A stretch of 12,737 nucleotides of DNA from an uncultured Clostridia bacterium (GCA_945947715.1 CAMEYZ010000047.1:1-12737), one strand, 5' to 3'. Positions 1-7,262 are shown, counted from the stretch's first letter. A program made the numbers and translations. Notes: generated from the letters alone by a model not told the origin.

Positions 1-575
1 GTCTCGCCCCGCAGCAGCATTATCCCCAGCGAATCCTCGCTGTCTGCAAGGATAGTTTCCTCCGCAGTGAGCACAGCTACCCGCTCGGGGTCCTCCGCAA
101 CAGGTATCACCGCAGGCACGCCGTTTTTCGAGAAAACGGAAAGCTCGTACAGCTCCGTCTCGAAGCCCTCTGCGGGGATATTCTCCGCCCCCTTTTCAGG
201 AGAATCGGAAAAGTACACCGGACAGGCAGGGGATATCTCCCCGTCGGAAAATTCGGCAAGCATTCCCAAGTCTCGCAAAGCCGCGCTGTCAGCGGCGATA
301 CCTTCGCAGTGTCCGAGGAAAAGCTCCATGCCGCAGCTCTCGGCAGCGTTATCCAGAGCCTCTGCGGCGGTCCTGCCCGTGCCGTATGAGGATACGTCCT
401 CCGCTTCCTCACCGCGGGCTGCGCTTCCGAACACCGATACGGTATATACTCCCTCGTTCAGGGAGACTCCCATGGACGTCACAAACACCGTGGAATTGAG
501 GTCACTTCCTCCGCAGGAGGTCAGAAACAGCATCGCTGCTGCCGAACACAGCAGTCCTGTCATTTTTCTGTTCAT
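1..575 (-). CDS. gerAC: Spore germination lipoprotein, Ger(x)C family (C subunit), 3'-truncated by window edge
   Basis: The reading frame is open from an ATG at 575 to the window edge, giving about 191 residues; family members are usually about 350-400, so roughly half is missing. The N-terminus is a lipoprotein signal: basic MNRK, a hydrophobic run, then lipobox LTSC with the acylated Cys at residue 21. The following text (VFVTSMGVSL..GVYTVSVFGSAARG, then GTGRTAAEALDNAAESCG..LFLGHCEGI) has the pattern of the GerAC N-terminal domain. The start is set by AAGGAG at 585-590 with a 9-nt spacer; this site lies over the gerAB stop codon (582-584), implying translational coupling. In known receptors this subunit is lipid-anchored on the outer face of the spore inner membrane and works with the A and B subunits. 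The family call rests on order in the operon, the lipobox and domain pattern together. Confidence 0.85.
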   Translation of the reverse strand, partial: MNRKMTGLLCSAAAMLFLTSCGGSDLNSTVFVTSMGVSLNEGVYTVSVFGSAARGEEAEDVSSYGTGRTAAEALDNAAESCGMELFLGHCEGIAADSAALRDLGMLAEFSDGEISPACPVYFSDSPEKGAENIPAEGFETELYELSVFSKNGVPAVIPVAEDPERVAVLTAEETILADSEDSLGIMLLRGE

Positions 576-581
576 AGCTAT

Positions 582-1616
582 TCACTCCTTTCTCAGCAGC
601 TGACATATCGGAACAGCAGCTCCTCCCAGCGCCAGCAGTATCAGCATCAGCATACCGCTCCCCCTTATGTCAAGCAGAAATAAAATGTACGCTCCTACGG
701 AAAATATCAGCACCATAGGAAGCCTTTTCGGGAGGATAGTCCGCAGTATATCCGCTCCGAGAAATATCTTCAGGGATATGGTAAGCACCGCCGCCAGCGA
801 CCATACTATCATATACACAGCATCTATCCGCTGTAAAAAGTGTATCCCCGCAGCAGAGCCTGTGTCAAGGAAGGGATATCCGCAGATATAGGCATAGTCC
901 CCGAGAACAAGTATCACCGAAAGGGTTATCCCCGCCGCGATGATAAGCCTTCCCGCCAGCGAGAGATATGCTCCGCAGCGGTATCTGTTACGGGTGAATT
1001 TTCCCATGAGGCATAATACGATAAGCTCCGTGCCTCCTGCCATGTCATCATACACAGCGGATATCACATTTCCCGCAGACATCTCACAGCGGATATGCTC
1101 GGCGGATATCTTCTCACAGCTGCCGCCCACCATAAACGCCACCATAACAAGAAAAAGCACCATGACTGCTCCCCCGCTGCGGCATATCCCCTCCGCTCCG
1201 CAGTAGGCGCAGTACATGCATACTATTATGAGGATAAGGGCGATGATACATTCATCTGCACCGAAATCGAACCGTGCTCCAATAAAGGACGAAAACTCCG
1301 AAACATCGGTAACGCACGCAAGGATAAGGTACAAAAGATATACTGCGGCAGCTATATTCCCCCACAGCCTGCTCCTGCCGTATATGCAGTCAACGATGCC
1401 GCAGTCATATCTGCTGTAAAAAATGACAAAGGGTATGATAAGCAGCGCTGCCACCACGGAGGATATCGCCAGCGCCAGCAGCTGCTCGGAAAAGGAGAAT
1501 CCATCCCGTATCAGCGGAATGTGGGTCATCAACGTGAAAATGCGGCATATCATCACAATGAGCGCCAGCTGCACAAACCCGACCTTCGGAGAGCCTGACA
1601 ATTGATAATTTTTCAT
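582..1616 (-). CDS. gerAB: Spore germination protein, GerAB family (APC-superfamily B subunit)
   Basis: This is a 344-residue, almost wholly hydrophobic integral membrane protein with about ten predicted membrane segments, the length and character of GerAB/YndE-type permeases that bind the germinant in GerA receptors. The N-terminal text GFVQLALIVMICRIFTLMTHIP resembles the first helix region of the family. The frame is open further upstream, but I prefer the ATG at 1616 (MKNYQLSGSP) because AGGTGAT lies just before it and because it gives the usual family start before helix 1. It follows gerAA after a gap of about 44 nt and precedes gerAC, the standard A-B-C order. An inverted repeat places its ribosome binding site and ATG in a hairpin loop (see 1597-1662). 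Transport activity is not implied; the family senses germinants. Confidence 0.9.
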   Translation of the reverse strand: MKNYQLSGSPKVGFVQLALIVMICRIFTLMTHIPLIRDGFSFSEQLLALAISSVVAALLIIPFVIFYSRYDCGIVDCIYGRSRLWGNIAAAVYLLYLILACVTDVSEFSSFIGARFDFGADECIIALILIIVCMYCAYCGAEGICRSGGAVMVLFLVMVAFMVGGSCEKISAEHIRCEMSAGNVISAVYDDMAGGTELIVLCLMGKFTRNRYRCGAYLSLAGRLIIAAGITLSVILVLGDYAYICGYPFLDTGSAAGIHFLQRIDAVYMIVWSLAAVLTISLKIFLGADILRTILPKRLPMVLIFSVGAYILFLLDIRGSGMLMLILLALGGAAVPICQLLRKE

Positions 1617-1662
1617 TATATCACCTGAAATCCTTAATACGAACCGATAATTATCAATTGTC
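1597..1662. repeat. 14-bp perfect inverted repeat around the gerAB start
   Basis: GACAATTGATAATT (1597-1610) and its exact reverse complement AATTATCAATTGTC (1649-1662) enclose 38 nt. In the gerA mRNA (minus strand) the first arm is at the gerAA stop codon and the second is codons 3-7 of gerAB, so the gerAB ribosome binding site and ATG would sit in the loop of an AU-rich hairpin. It may tune gerAB translation, or be the scar of a small AT-rich inverted-repeat element. Neither can be shown from this sequence alone. Confidence 0.7.
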
Positions 1663-3151
1663 AATTCTTATCGACTCCGTTGTATTCCTCGACGGTAACG
1701 TTCCTTCCGTCCAGCCTTTTAAAGCCCAGCCGCACGAACACGTCTCCCATAGCCCTTCCCGTCAGCGGAGACATAGGCGAGGTCACAGGCACGCCGTAAT
1801 TTTCCAGCGAGCAGATATTCACCAGCGCCGCAGCAGCTATCAGAGCCACTCCGTACAGCCCCATAAGTCCGCCTGCTATCACCGACATCAGCCGCAGCAC
1901 CGTCACAGGCTGATTAAGCGCAGGTATCACAAAGGAAGCCGTAACCGATATGGCACAGACAAGCAGCATGGGATTAGTGATTATCCCCGCAGAAACGGCG
2001 GTATCTCCTATGACCAGTCCACCGATTATGGAGACCGCTCCGCCCACGCTTTTCGGCAGCCGCACTCCCGCCTCCCGTATGACCTCGTAAAACAGCAGCA
2101 CGATAAGGGCCTCTGCCATGATAGGAAGCGGCGCCGAAGCCTCCGCCTCTGCCAGATTCAGAAGCAGTTCCTTTCGTATCAGCTCACGGTGATGTATCAC
2201 CGCCGCCGTATATATCCCGGGGAGAAACACTGCTATCATAAATGCCGCATATCGGATAAGTCTGATAAACGTTGCATAATATGGACGGAAATTGTAATCG
2301 TCGATAGTGTGGAAATTGTCGGAGAACAGCGCAGGCATCACCAGCGCAAAGGGCGTCCCCTCGATAAGCAGCCCGATGCGTCCCTCGATAAGCCTTGCGC
2401 ACATGACATCGGGGCGCTCAGTGGTAGATACTCCCGAAAAGACCGACAGCTTTGTGTTGTTCAGATAAGGCTCCGCATATCCGCAGCCCAGTATGGTTTC
2501 TAAGGGGATATCCTTCAGCCGTTTTTCCAGCCCCTTCACCAGCTTCATGGATACTCTGTCCGCCATGTAGCAGAGGATAACGTCCACATTGCTCTTAGAG
2601 GATATAGAAAAAAGCTTGAACTGCAGAAGGGGCGATTTTATCCGTCTGCGGACCAGCGACATGTTAGTGCGGACCGTTTCCACGAAGCCCTCATGGGCTC
2701 CGGTGATATTTCCCTCAGAGGAGGGCTCGTCCACGCCGCGGGTCTCGTAGCCCTGTACTCCCAGCGAAAACGCCTTGTCCACGCCGTCTATGAGCAGTAT
2801 CGCAAAGCCTGACATGACCCGAGTGATGATATCGCCGTAATCCTCGGAGATGGCCCTGTCAAGTGTGAGCATCATCTTATCGCGGATATGCTCGAAAAGC
2901 TGCATTGAAGTGGTATCATCGGGAAGCTTCACGCCCATAAGTGGGACCATTATCATGCGGGAGGTGGTGGAGGTGGATATCATGCCCTCAAATGCAATGA
3001 GAGCAGTCCTTACCCCTGCTATCTCCATGGGATTTATCAGCAGGTCGGAGCTGTTGTTAAGTATATGCTTTATATCGTTGAGCTTATCGTCGAGAGAAGC
3101 CGCCAGCTTTACTCCCTTGTAGTTATACATATCGGGGACCATTCTTTTCAT
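1661..3151 (-). CDS. gerAA: Spore germination protein, GerA family (A subunit)
   Basis: The protein is 496 residues, typical of GerAA/SpoVAF proteins. It has a hydrophilic N-terminal domain (about residues 1-250) followed by the diagnostic stretch ARLIEGRIGLLIEGTPFALVMP, then DDYNFRPYYATFIRLIRYAAF and a membrane domain containing LPGIYTAAVIHH, LPIMAEALIVLLFYEVIREAGVRLP and GGAVSIIGGLVIG, all landmarks of the GerA family. The GerA A subunit oligomerises in the spore inner membrane and transmits the germinant signal. An upstream in-frame ATG exists at 3193, but the ATG at 3151 is chosen because AAAGGAG lies 7 nt before it. It is the first gene of the gerAA-gerAB-gerAC operon. The stop codon (1661-1663) overlaps one arm of the inverted repeat. 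Confidence 0.95.
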   Translation of the reverse strand: MKRMVPDMYNYKGVKLAASLDDKLNDIKHILNNSSDLLINPMEIAGVRTALIAFEGMISTSTTSRMIMVPLMGVKLPDDTTSMQLFEHIRDKMMLTLDRAISEDYGDIITRVMSGFAILLIDGVDKAFSLGVQGYETRGVDEPSSEGNITGAHEGFVETVRTNMSLVRRRIKSPLLQFKLFSISSKSNVDVILCYMADRVSMKLVKGLEKRLKDIPLETILGCGYAEPYLNNTKLSVFSGVSTTERPDVMCARLIEGRIGLLIEGTPFALVMPALFSDNFHTIDDYNFRPYYATFIRLIRYAAFMIAVFLPGIYTAAVIHHRELIRKELLLNLAEAEASAPLPIMAEALIVLLFYEVIREAGVRLPKSVGGAVSIIGGLVIGDTAVSAGIITNPMLLVCAISVTASFVIPALNQPVTVLRLMSVIAGGLMGLYGVALIAAAALVNICSLENYGVPVTSPMSPLTGRAMGDVFVRLGFKRLDGRNVTVEEYNGVDKN

Positions 3152-3180
3152 GGATATCTCCTTTCGCAGAATATTATCCA

Positions 3181-3209
3181 TATTATTTATCAAATTGCCA
3201 ATAATATAC
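3181..3209 (-). promoter_or_regulatory. Candidate sigma-G-type promoter for the gerA operon
   Basis: On the minus strand GTATA (3205-3209) fits the sigma-G -35 consensus GHATR, and AATAATA (3181-3187) fits the -10 consensus CATnnTA at all fixed positions but the first, with a 17-nt spacer. gerA operons in Bacillus are transcribed in the forespore by sigma-G. No TTGACA/TATAAT alternative is obvious nearby. The region is AT-rich, so a chance match is possible. Confidence 0.35.
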
Positions 3210-3310
3210 GAAGCCCCGGTCAGCGCCGCAGAAAAATTGTCATATTTTTATATTTTTTCACTAATATATGCAGCAAAAATGTAAAATCTCACAAATTTCA
3301 AAAAAAAGCA

Positions 3311-3339
3311 TTGACATTTCGCTCCGATAATGCTATAAT
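3311..3339 (+). promoter_or_regulatory. Sigma-A promoter of tRNA-Gln
   Basis: TTGACA (3311-3316), a 17-nt spacer and TATAAT (3334-3339) match consensus perfectly and sit about 20 nt upstream of the tRNA 5' end. Confidence 0.9.
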
Positions 3340-3359
3340 TATAAAGCTGAATAAATCAC

Positions 3360-3435
3360 TGGGGTGTCGCCAAGCGGTAAGGCACTTGACTCTGACTCAA
3401 GCATTTCCGGGGTTCGAATCCCTGCACCCCAACCA
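3360..3435 (+). tRNA. tRNA-Gln (anticodon CUG), CCA encoded
   Basis: The acceptor stem TGGGGTG (3360-3366) pairs with CACCCCA (3425-3431). The D stem is GCC/GGC, the anticodon stem CTTGA/TCAAG holds the loop CTCTGAC with anticodon CTG, and the T arm contains TTCGAAT. A discriminator A and an encoded CCA follow (3432-3435). The CUG anticodon reads CAG only, so a second tRNA-Gln (UUG) must exist elsewhere in the genome. It is a single-gene transcript with its own promoter and terminator. Confidence 0.97.
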
Positions 3436-3438
3436 AGA

Positions 3439-3477
3439 AAGTCTGTTGCAGTTTATGCTGCAACAGACTTGTTTTTT
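3439..3477 (+). terminator. Intrinsic terminator after tRNA-Gln
   Basis: A 13-bp perfect stem (3439-3451 with 3458-3470) with a 6-nt loop is followed by GTTTTTT. Confidence 0.93.
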
Positions 3478-3510
3478 ATATAATATTATATAATAACGGA
3501 GAAACGGACT

Positions 3511-4347
3511 ATGAGAAGATACGATGATATATATTCTTTGTTCAGAGAATGCTTTCCGCAGCTGACTGCCTCCTACGACAGCTTTACCCGACTCTTGAAG
3601 CCCGACGAATGCGAAATAATAAAGCGCACCGAAAATGGCGCAGTCATCGGCTTCGGGATACGATGCGGCGAGCATATACGGCTTCTCTGCGTTGCTCCCG
3701 ATTCTCGTGGAAAAGGCATCGGTTCAGATATCCTCAGTGAATGTGAAAACATGATAAGCTCTGCAGACTATGAGCATGCCGTTCTCGGCGAAGACAGCTG
3801 GTTCTTTCTCGGCGCCGTTCTTTCAGAGGACAAATGGGACAGCCGCAGCTCCGATTTTTTCGAAAAGCGTGGATATGTTTTCAGTGACAGCTGCATGGAA
3901 ATGTCCGCAAAAGCAGCCGAGCTTGATATGGGTTCGGTCCCCCATACAGACGCAGAACACCGCTTTATCCGTCCCGACGAGCACGATATGCTTATCTCGG
4001 CAGTTGCTCGGGTCGATAAGGACTGGTGCCGTTATTTCTCCGATGATACCTGTACCTTTGCATCTTTATGCGGGAATGAGATAGTCTCCTTCTGCATTGC
4101 GGAGGATCACTGCACCACCCTTATCACAGGCGAAGGAATAAACATCGGTTCTGTGGGCTGTGTAGGGACTGTTCCCGAAATGCGGAAAAAGGGCTATGGC
4201 CTGGCAATGGTGGCAGCGGCTTCGGATATACTCCGAAACAGAGGCTGCAGTGATATATACATTCATTATACAGGTCTTGACAAATGGTACGGAAAACTTG
4301 GCTTTAAGCCACTGATACGTTTTGCCACAGGAAAAAAATTATTATAA
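3511..4347 (+). CDS. Tandem-GNAT N-acetyltransferase
   Basis: The 278-residue soluble protein contains two GNAT-like halves. In the N-terminal half (about residues 40-130) the acetyl-CoA motif A is LLCVAPDSRGKGIGSDIL, followed later by FFEKRGYVF. In the C-terminal half (about 140-278) motif A is VGCVGTVPEMRKKGYGLAM and the end is DKWYGKLGFKPLIRF, a typical GNAT beta6-beta7 signature. Both halves keep an R-x-x-G-x-G/A-like pyrophosphate loop (RGKGIGS; RKKGYGL). The substrate is unknown; tandem GNATs often acetylate small amines or antibiotics, but nothing here identifies one. ATG at 3511 is preceded by CGGAG about 10 nt upstream. No clear independent promoter is visible; read-through from the tRNA terminator or a weak AT-rich promoter at 3470-3500 is possible. 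Confidence 0.88.
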   Translation: MRRYDDIYSLFRECFPQLTASYDSFTRLLKPDECEIIKRTENGAVIGFGIRCGEHIRLLCVAPDSRGKGIGSDILSECENMISSADYEHAVLGEDSWFFLGAVLSEDKWDSRSSDFFEKRGYVFSDSCMEMSAKAAELDMGSVPHTDAEHRFIRPDEHDMLISAVARVDKDWCRYFSDDTCTFASLCGNEIVSFCIAEDHCTTLITGEGINIGSVGCVGTVPEMRKKGYGLAMVAAASDILRNRGCSDIYIHYTGLDKWYGKLGFKPLIRFATGKKLL

Positions 4348-4355
4348 TATACACA

Positions 4356-4389
4356 AACGAGGAACGGACACCTTCCGCTCCTCGTTTTA
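4356..4389. terminator. Bidirectional terminator between GNAT and metK
   Basis: AACGAGGA (4356-4363) pairs with TCCTCGTT (4379-4386), with an inner CGGA/TCCG extension. T-rich sequence follows on the plus strand and runs of T also follow on the minus strand, so it can serve both convergent genes. Confidence 0.85.
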
Positions 4390-4404
4390 TTTGTAATAAG
4401 TATA

Positions 4405-5586
4405 TCAGCCCTCAATGAGCTTTTTCAGTTCATCAGCCTTATCTGTGCGCTCCCATGCAACGCCCAGATCCTCTCTGCCCATATGACCGTATGCAGCAAG
4501 CTGTCTGTACTGAGGCTTTCTCAGGTCAAGGGTCTTTATGATACCGTCGGGAGTGAAATCGAACACCTGCTCAACAGCCTGTGCAAGCTTCTCGTCGGAG
4601 ACCTTTCCTGTGCCGAAGGTATCCACCATTACCGAAACAGGCTTTGCCACACCAATAGCATAGGCAAGCTCAACCTCGCACTTATCAGCAAGACCTGCTG
4701 CTACCACGTTCTTAGCAGCATATCTTGCAGCATATGCAGCGGAACGGTCAACCTTTGTGGGGTCCTTTCCGGAGAAGGCTCCGCCGCCGTGACGTGCATA
4801 TCCGCCGTATGTATCAACGATAATCTTTCTTCCGGTAAGACCGCTGTCGCCCTGAGGTCCGCCGATAACGAAGCGTCCGGTGGGATTTACATAGAATTTT
4901 GTATCCACAAGAAGCTCTGCAGGAACCACTGGCCTTATAACATGCTCCACGATATCCTCACGAAGCTTTTTGATATCCACGCTGTCGGAGTGCTGGGAGG
5001 ATACAACTATCGTATCAATGCGGATAGGCTTACCGTCCTCGTACTCAACGGTGACCTGAGTCTTTCCGTCGGGACGGAGATAATCGAGGGTACCGTTCTT
5101 GCGGACCTCGGTCAGTCTCTTAGCAAGCTTATGAGCCATTGAGATAGGCATAGGCATGAGCTCGGGAGTCTCATTGCAGGCATAGCCGAACATCATTCCC
5201 TGGTCTCCCGCACCGGTAAGCACCTCCTTGGAGTCGCCGGTCTCTCTGTACTCGCTGGCCTCGTCAACGCCCATGGCGATATCAGAGCTCTGCTCGTGGA
5301 TAGACTGGAGCACGGAGCAGGTATGACCGTCAAAGCCATACTTTGCGCGGTCGTAGCCGATGCCGATAACCACATCTCTGACTATCTTGGGGATATCCAC
5401 ATAGCAGTCAGTAGATATCTCGCCCATGCACATGACCATTCCCGTTGTGGTGCAGGTCTCGCAGGCAACTCTTCCCATAGGGTCCTGCTCCAGGATAGCA
5501 TCGAGGATAGCGTCAGATATCTGGTCGCACATCTTATCGGGATGTCCCTCTGTAACGGACTCGGACGTAAAAAGCATTTTTGACAT
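4405..5586 (-). CDS. metK: S-adenosylmethionine synthase (methionine adenosyltransferase)
   Basis: The 393-residue protein is full length for bacterial MetK (about 385-400). It carries the family signatures: GHPDK at residues 14-18 (ATP/Mg site), GAGDQG at 125-130, and HGGGAFSGKD at 266-275 (P-loop-like). The enzyme makes S-adenosylmethionine from methionine and ATP in the cytosol as a homotetramer. The ATG at 5586 has AAAGGAAG about 9 nt upstream and gives the conserved MSKMLFTSESVTEGHPDK start. It is monocistronic: a terminator shared with the convergent GNAT lies immediately downstream. Expression is expected to fall when SAM is abundant, through the SAM-I riboswitch in its leader. Confidence 0.99.
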   Translation of the reverse strand: MSKMLFTSESVTEGHPDKMCDQISDAILDAILEQDPMGRVACETCTTTGMVMCMGEISTDCYVDIPKIVRDVVIGIGYDRAKYGFDGHTCSVLQSIHEQSSDIAMGVDEASEYRETGDSKEVLTGAGDQGMMFGYACNETPELMPMPISMAHKLAKRLTEVRKNGTLDYLRPDGKTQVTVEYEDGKPIRIDTIVVSSQHSDSVDIKKLREDIVEHVIRPVVPAELLVDTKFYVNPTGRFVIGGPQGDSGLTGRKIIVDTYGGYARHGGGAFSGKDPTKVDRSAAYAARYAAKNVVAAGLADKCEVELAYAIGVAKPVSVMVDTFGTGKVSDEKLAQAVEQVFDFTPDGIIKTLDLRKPQYRQLAAYGHMGREDLGVAWERTDKADELKKLIEG

Positions 5587-5637
5587 TTTAGCATACTTCC
5601 TTTCATTGTCTTATCATATCGGCAGGATTCCGCGCAC

Positions 5638-5668
5638 AAAAAAAGTGCGTCCGGATTCCGAAACGCAC
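5638..5668 (-). terminator. Attenuator terminator of the metK leader
   Basis: On the minus strand GTGCGT and ACGCAC form the stem base with an inner CGGA/TCCG pairing, followed by TTTTTTT (5638-5644). It lies between the SAM aptamer and metK. Just upstream GAATTTTA/TAAAATTC (5684-5691 and 5670-5677) can form an alternative hairpin that abuts both the P1 3' strand and the terminator 5' arm, a candidate anti-terminator. Confidence 0.9.
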
Positions 5669-5689
5669 GAATTTTACATGAATAAAATT

Positions 5690-5808
5690 CCTCATCTCTC
5701 GGAATATCTCCGCAGGATTTAGCACCTTCTTTATATACGACCGAAAGGCGTATCATAATCAGGTTGCCGGGCTTCACAGGACCAGTTCCTCCGCCGCTCT
5801 TGATAAGG
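5690..5808 (-). promoter_or_regulatory. SAM-I (S-box) riboswitch aptamer of metK
   Basis: The minus strand reads CTTATCAAGAGCGG..GGAGG..CTGG, then TGAAGCCCGGCAACCTG, then AAGGTGCTAAATCCTGC and GAGAGATGAGG, which are the conserved S-box blocks in order. P1 forms between CCTTATC (5802-5808) and GATGAGG (5690-5696). In this class SAM binding stabilises P1 and lets the downstream terminator form, shutting off metK. Confidence 0.97.
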
Positions 5809-5825
5809 TATTGATTGTATCTCTT

Positions 5826-5854
5826 ATTATATACTATATTTCTCTGCTTGTCAA
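5826..5854 (-). promoter_or_regulatory. Sigma-A promoter of metK
   Basis: On the minus strand TTGACA (5849-5854), a 17-nt spacer and TATAAT (5826-5831) match consensus perfectly. Transcription would start about 10 nt before the riboswitch P1. Confidence 0.93.
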
Positions 5855-5976
5855 CAGTTTTCGCAAATTTTTATAATGCATATTTTGCCATCGTCCATGC
5901 ATAGTTATTTAGTAACGTAACACATAGCAAAGCTCAGGCATATACTTATTATGAATTATAAATTGGAGGTTTACAT

Positions 5977-6717
5977 ATGCCAAAGGTATTTTTAAGTCCA
6001 TCGACACAGGAATGGAATCACTACGTAAACGGCGGCACCGAGGAGGAATACATGAACCTCATCGCTGATGCCATGGAGCCATACCTGCGCTCCTCAGGGA
6101 TAGTCTTCACCCGAAACGACCCCGCAAGGAATGTGACAGGAGCTATCGCCGACTCAAATGCGGGAGATTATGACGTTCATCTTGCGCTGCACTCCAATGC
6201 AGGCGGTGAGGGCTACGCAGGCACTGCCCGGGGGATAGAGGTCTACTACTCGCCCTATTCCAATTACAGCCGGATACTTGCCACGATAATCGCCAACAAC
6301 ATCAAGTCCATCTACCCCGACAAGGACCTGGTTACGATAATTCCCACCACCAGCCTTGCGGAGGTCACTCAGACAAAGGCTGTTTCGGTGCTGGCGGAGC
6401 TGGGCTATCACGATAACATCTCCGACGCAGACTGGATAAAGAGCAACATCGACAGCATAGCAAGAGTAATGGTCCAGTCCCTGGCGGATTATTTCGGCAT
6501 CCCAATGATAGAGCCTATGCCCGAAGCCTCGGGAATGGTCACCGCAGACGGCTCCAATCTGAACATACGCAAGTTCCCGTCCATATCCTCGGAGATAATC
6601 GGCTCCATACCGGACGGTGCAGTGGTAAAGATACTGGGCGAGACCGGCGGCTGGTATGTGGTCTACTATGACGGTGTGACAGGCTACGCTTCCGCAGCAT
6701 TTATCCGCAAGGAATAG
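5977..6717 (+). CDS. N-acetylmuramoyl-L-alanine amidase (Amidase_3) with C-terminal bacterial SH3 domain
   Basis: The 246-residue protein has an Amidase_3 domain at about residues 3-175 and an SH3_3 domain at about 186-244 (GSNLNIRKFPSISSEIIGSI..GAVVKIL). The Amidase_3 landmarks are EEEYMNL (zinc-binding Glu about 23), LALHSNAG (zinc His72) and VLAELGYHDN (catalytic Glu141). The usual first block DPGHGG is replaced by SPSTQEWNHY, so the first zinc His is probably His15. Such enzymes cut the amide bond between N-acetylmuramic acid and the stem peptide, and the SH3 part binds wall. There is no signal peptide, so it may act in the mother cell during sporulation, be released by lysis, or be prophage-derived. 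ATG at 5977 follows GGAGG with a 7-nt spacer. No convincing promoter was found in 5855-5960. Confidence 0.88.
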   Translation: MPKVFLSPSTQEWNHYVNGGTEEEYMNLIADAMEPYLRSSGIVFTRNDPARNVTGAIADSNAGDYDVHLALHSNAGGEGYAGTARGIEVYYSPYSNYSRILATIIANNIKSIYPDKDLVTIIPTTSLAEVTQTKAVSVLAELGYHDNISDADWIKSNIDSIARVMVQSLADYFGIPMIEPMPEASGMVTADGSNLNIRKFPSISSEIIGSIPDGAVVKILGETGGWYVVYYDGVTGYASAAFIRKE

Positions 6718-6730
6718 CAGTCCTCCAAAC

Positions 6731-6764
6731 AAAAACAGGGAGCGGAAGCACTTTCCGTTCCCTG
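6731..6764. terminator. Intrinsic terminator, mainly for the minus-strand DUF1292 gene
   Basis: CAGGGAGCGGAA pairs with TTTCCGTTCCCTG (6736-6764, one mismatch-type wobble), and on the minus strand the stem is followed by TTTTTG. On the plus strand no T run follows, so it is a weaker stop for the amidase gene. Confidence 0.85.
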
Positions 6765-6781
6765 TAATGATATCTGAGCTT

Positions 6782-7102
6782 TTATTCGCCCTCTTCTTCC
6801 TCGTCGAACATTTCCTGAATACGGTCAAGGAAGATATTTCCTATGCGCTCGTACTCCTCGTCGTCGTCGATAGTCGCAAGGATATCCTCGCCGTCCTCGC
6901 CGGTCTCAGCCTTGAGGACAACCAGCTCGGTATCACCCTCTATAGACTTGACAGGATCGTCAAAGTAAGGAACCAGTGCGTAATAAACAACACCGTTTTC
7001 CTCCAGCTGATCGATCATTTCAAAATCCTGCTCAACGCCGTCCTCGTCAACAAGAGTATATATATCGGCATTTTCCTGAAAATCGTTAAATTCTTCGCTC
7101 AT
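6782..7102 (-). CDS. DUF1292 (YrzB-like) small acidic protein
   Basis: The 106-residue protein is strongly acidic and ends in DEEEEGE. The core DIYTLVDEDGVEQDFEMIDQLEENGVVYYALVP..TELVVLKAE is the DUF1292 pattern (a beta-rich domain with a conserved YALVP-like block) found widely in Firmicutes; the molecular function is unknown. A longer frame begins at 7132, but the ATG at 7102 is preceded by AGGAGG with a 7-nt spacer and starts MSEEFNDF, so it is preferred. It has its own consensus promoter and terminator and is transcribed divergently from the 7269-8390 RNA. In many Firmicutes the family sits next to ruvX/alaS; that context is absent here. Confidence 0.9.
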   Translation of the reverse strand: MSEEFNDFQENADIYTLVDEDGVEQDFEMIDQLEENGVVYYALVPYFDDPVKSIEGDTELVVLKAETGEDGEDILATIDDDEEYERIGNIFLDRIQEMFDEEEEGE

Positions 7103-7145
7103 TGCAAAACCTCCTGACTCTTTATAGCACACGCATTATAAATTT

Positions 7146-7174
7146 ATTATACTACAACCCCACGAAAAAGTCAA
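7146..7174 (-). promoter_or_regulatory. Sigma-A promoter of the DUF1292 gene
   Basis: On the minus strand TTGACT (7169-7174), a 17-nt spacer and TATAAT (7146-7151) are near-perfect. The -35 lies about 60 bp from the -35 of the divergent RNA promoter. Confidence 0.88.
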
Positions 7175-7197
7175 TATTCATTTCTAATAAAAATCTT

Positions 7198-7224
7198 GCA
7201 TAAAATATGTGCGGTATTTTATGC
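7198..7224. promoter_or_regulatory. Inverted repeat between divergent promoters, possible operator
   Basis: GCATAAAAT (7198-7206) and ATTTTATGC (7216-7224) are perfect reverse complements with a 9-nt centre. The left half recurs as TTGCATAAAAGATGTG (7240-7255) inside the spacer of the RNA promoter, giving direct repeats TTGCATAAAAKATGTG 43 nt apart. The position between two divergent -35 boxes suits a repressor or activator site, but no regulator gene is adjacent. Confidence 0.45.
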
Positions 7225-7233
7225 TCAAAACTA

Positions 7234-7262
7234 TTGACTTTGCATAAAAGATGTGGTATATT
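7234..7262 (+). promoter_or_regulatory. Sigma-A promoter of the large non-coding RNA
   Basis: TTGACT (7234-7239), a 17-nt spacer and TATATT (7257-7262) predict a start near 7269. There is no ORF of ordinary size between here and 8454, so the promoter serves a non-coding or micro-ORF transcript. Confidence 0.85.

Noticed and set aside
1658..2503. Open frame on the plus strand antisense to gerAA (281 codons)
   Set aside because: It has low-complexity, His/Arg/Gln-rich translation, no ribosome binding site, and lies opposite a clear GerA coding sequence.
5382..5777. Minus-strand frame across the SAM riboswitch and metK 5' end
   Set aside because: It runs through the aptamer and terminator and overlaps metK in another frame.
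6154..6828. Minus-strand frame antisense to the amidase gene
   Set aside because: It crosses the intrinsic terminator and lies opposite a domain-supported coding sequence.
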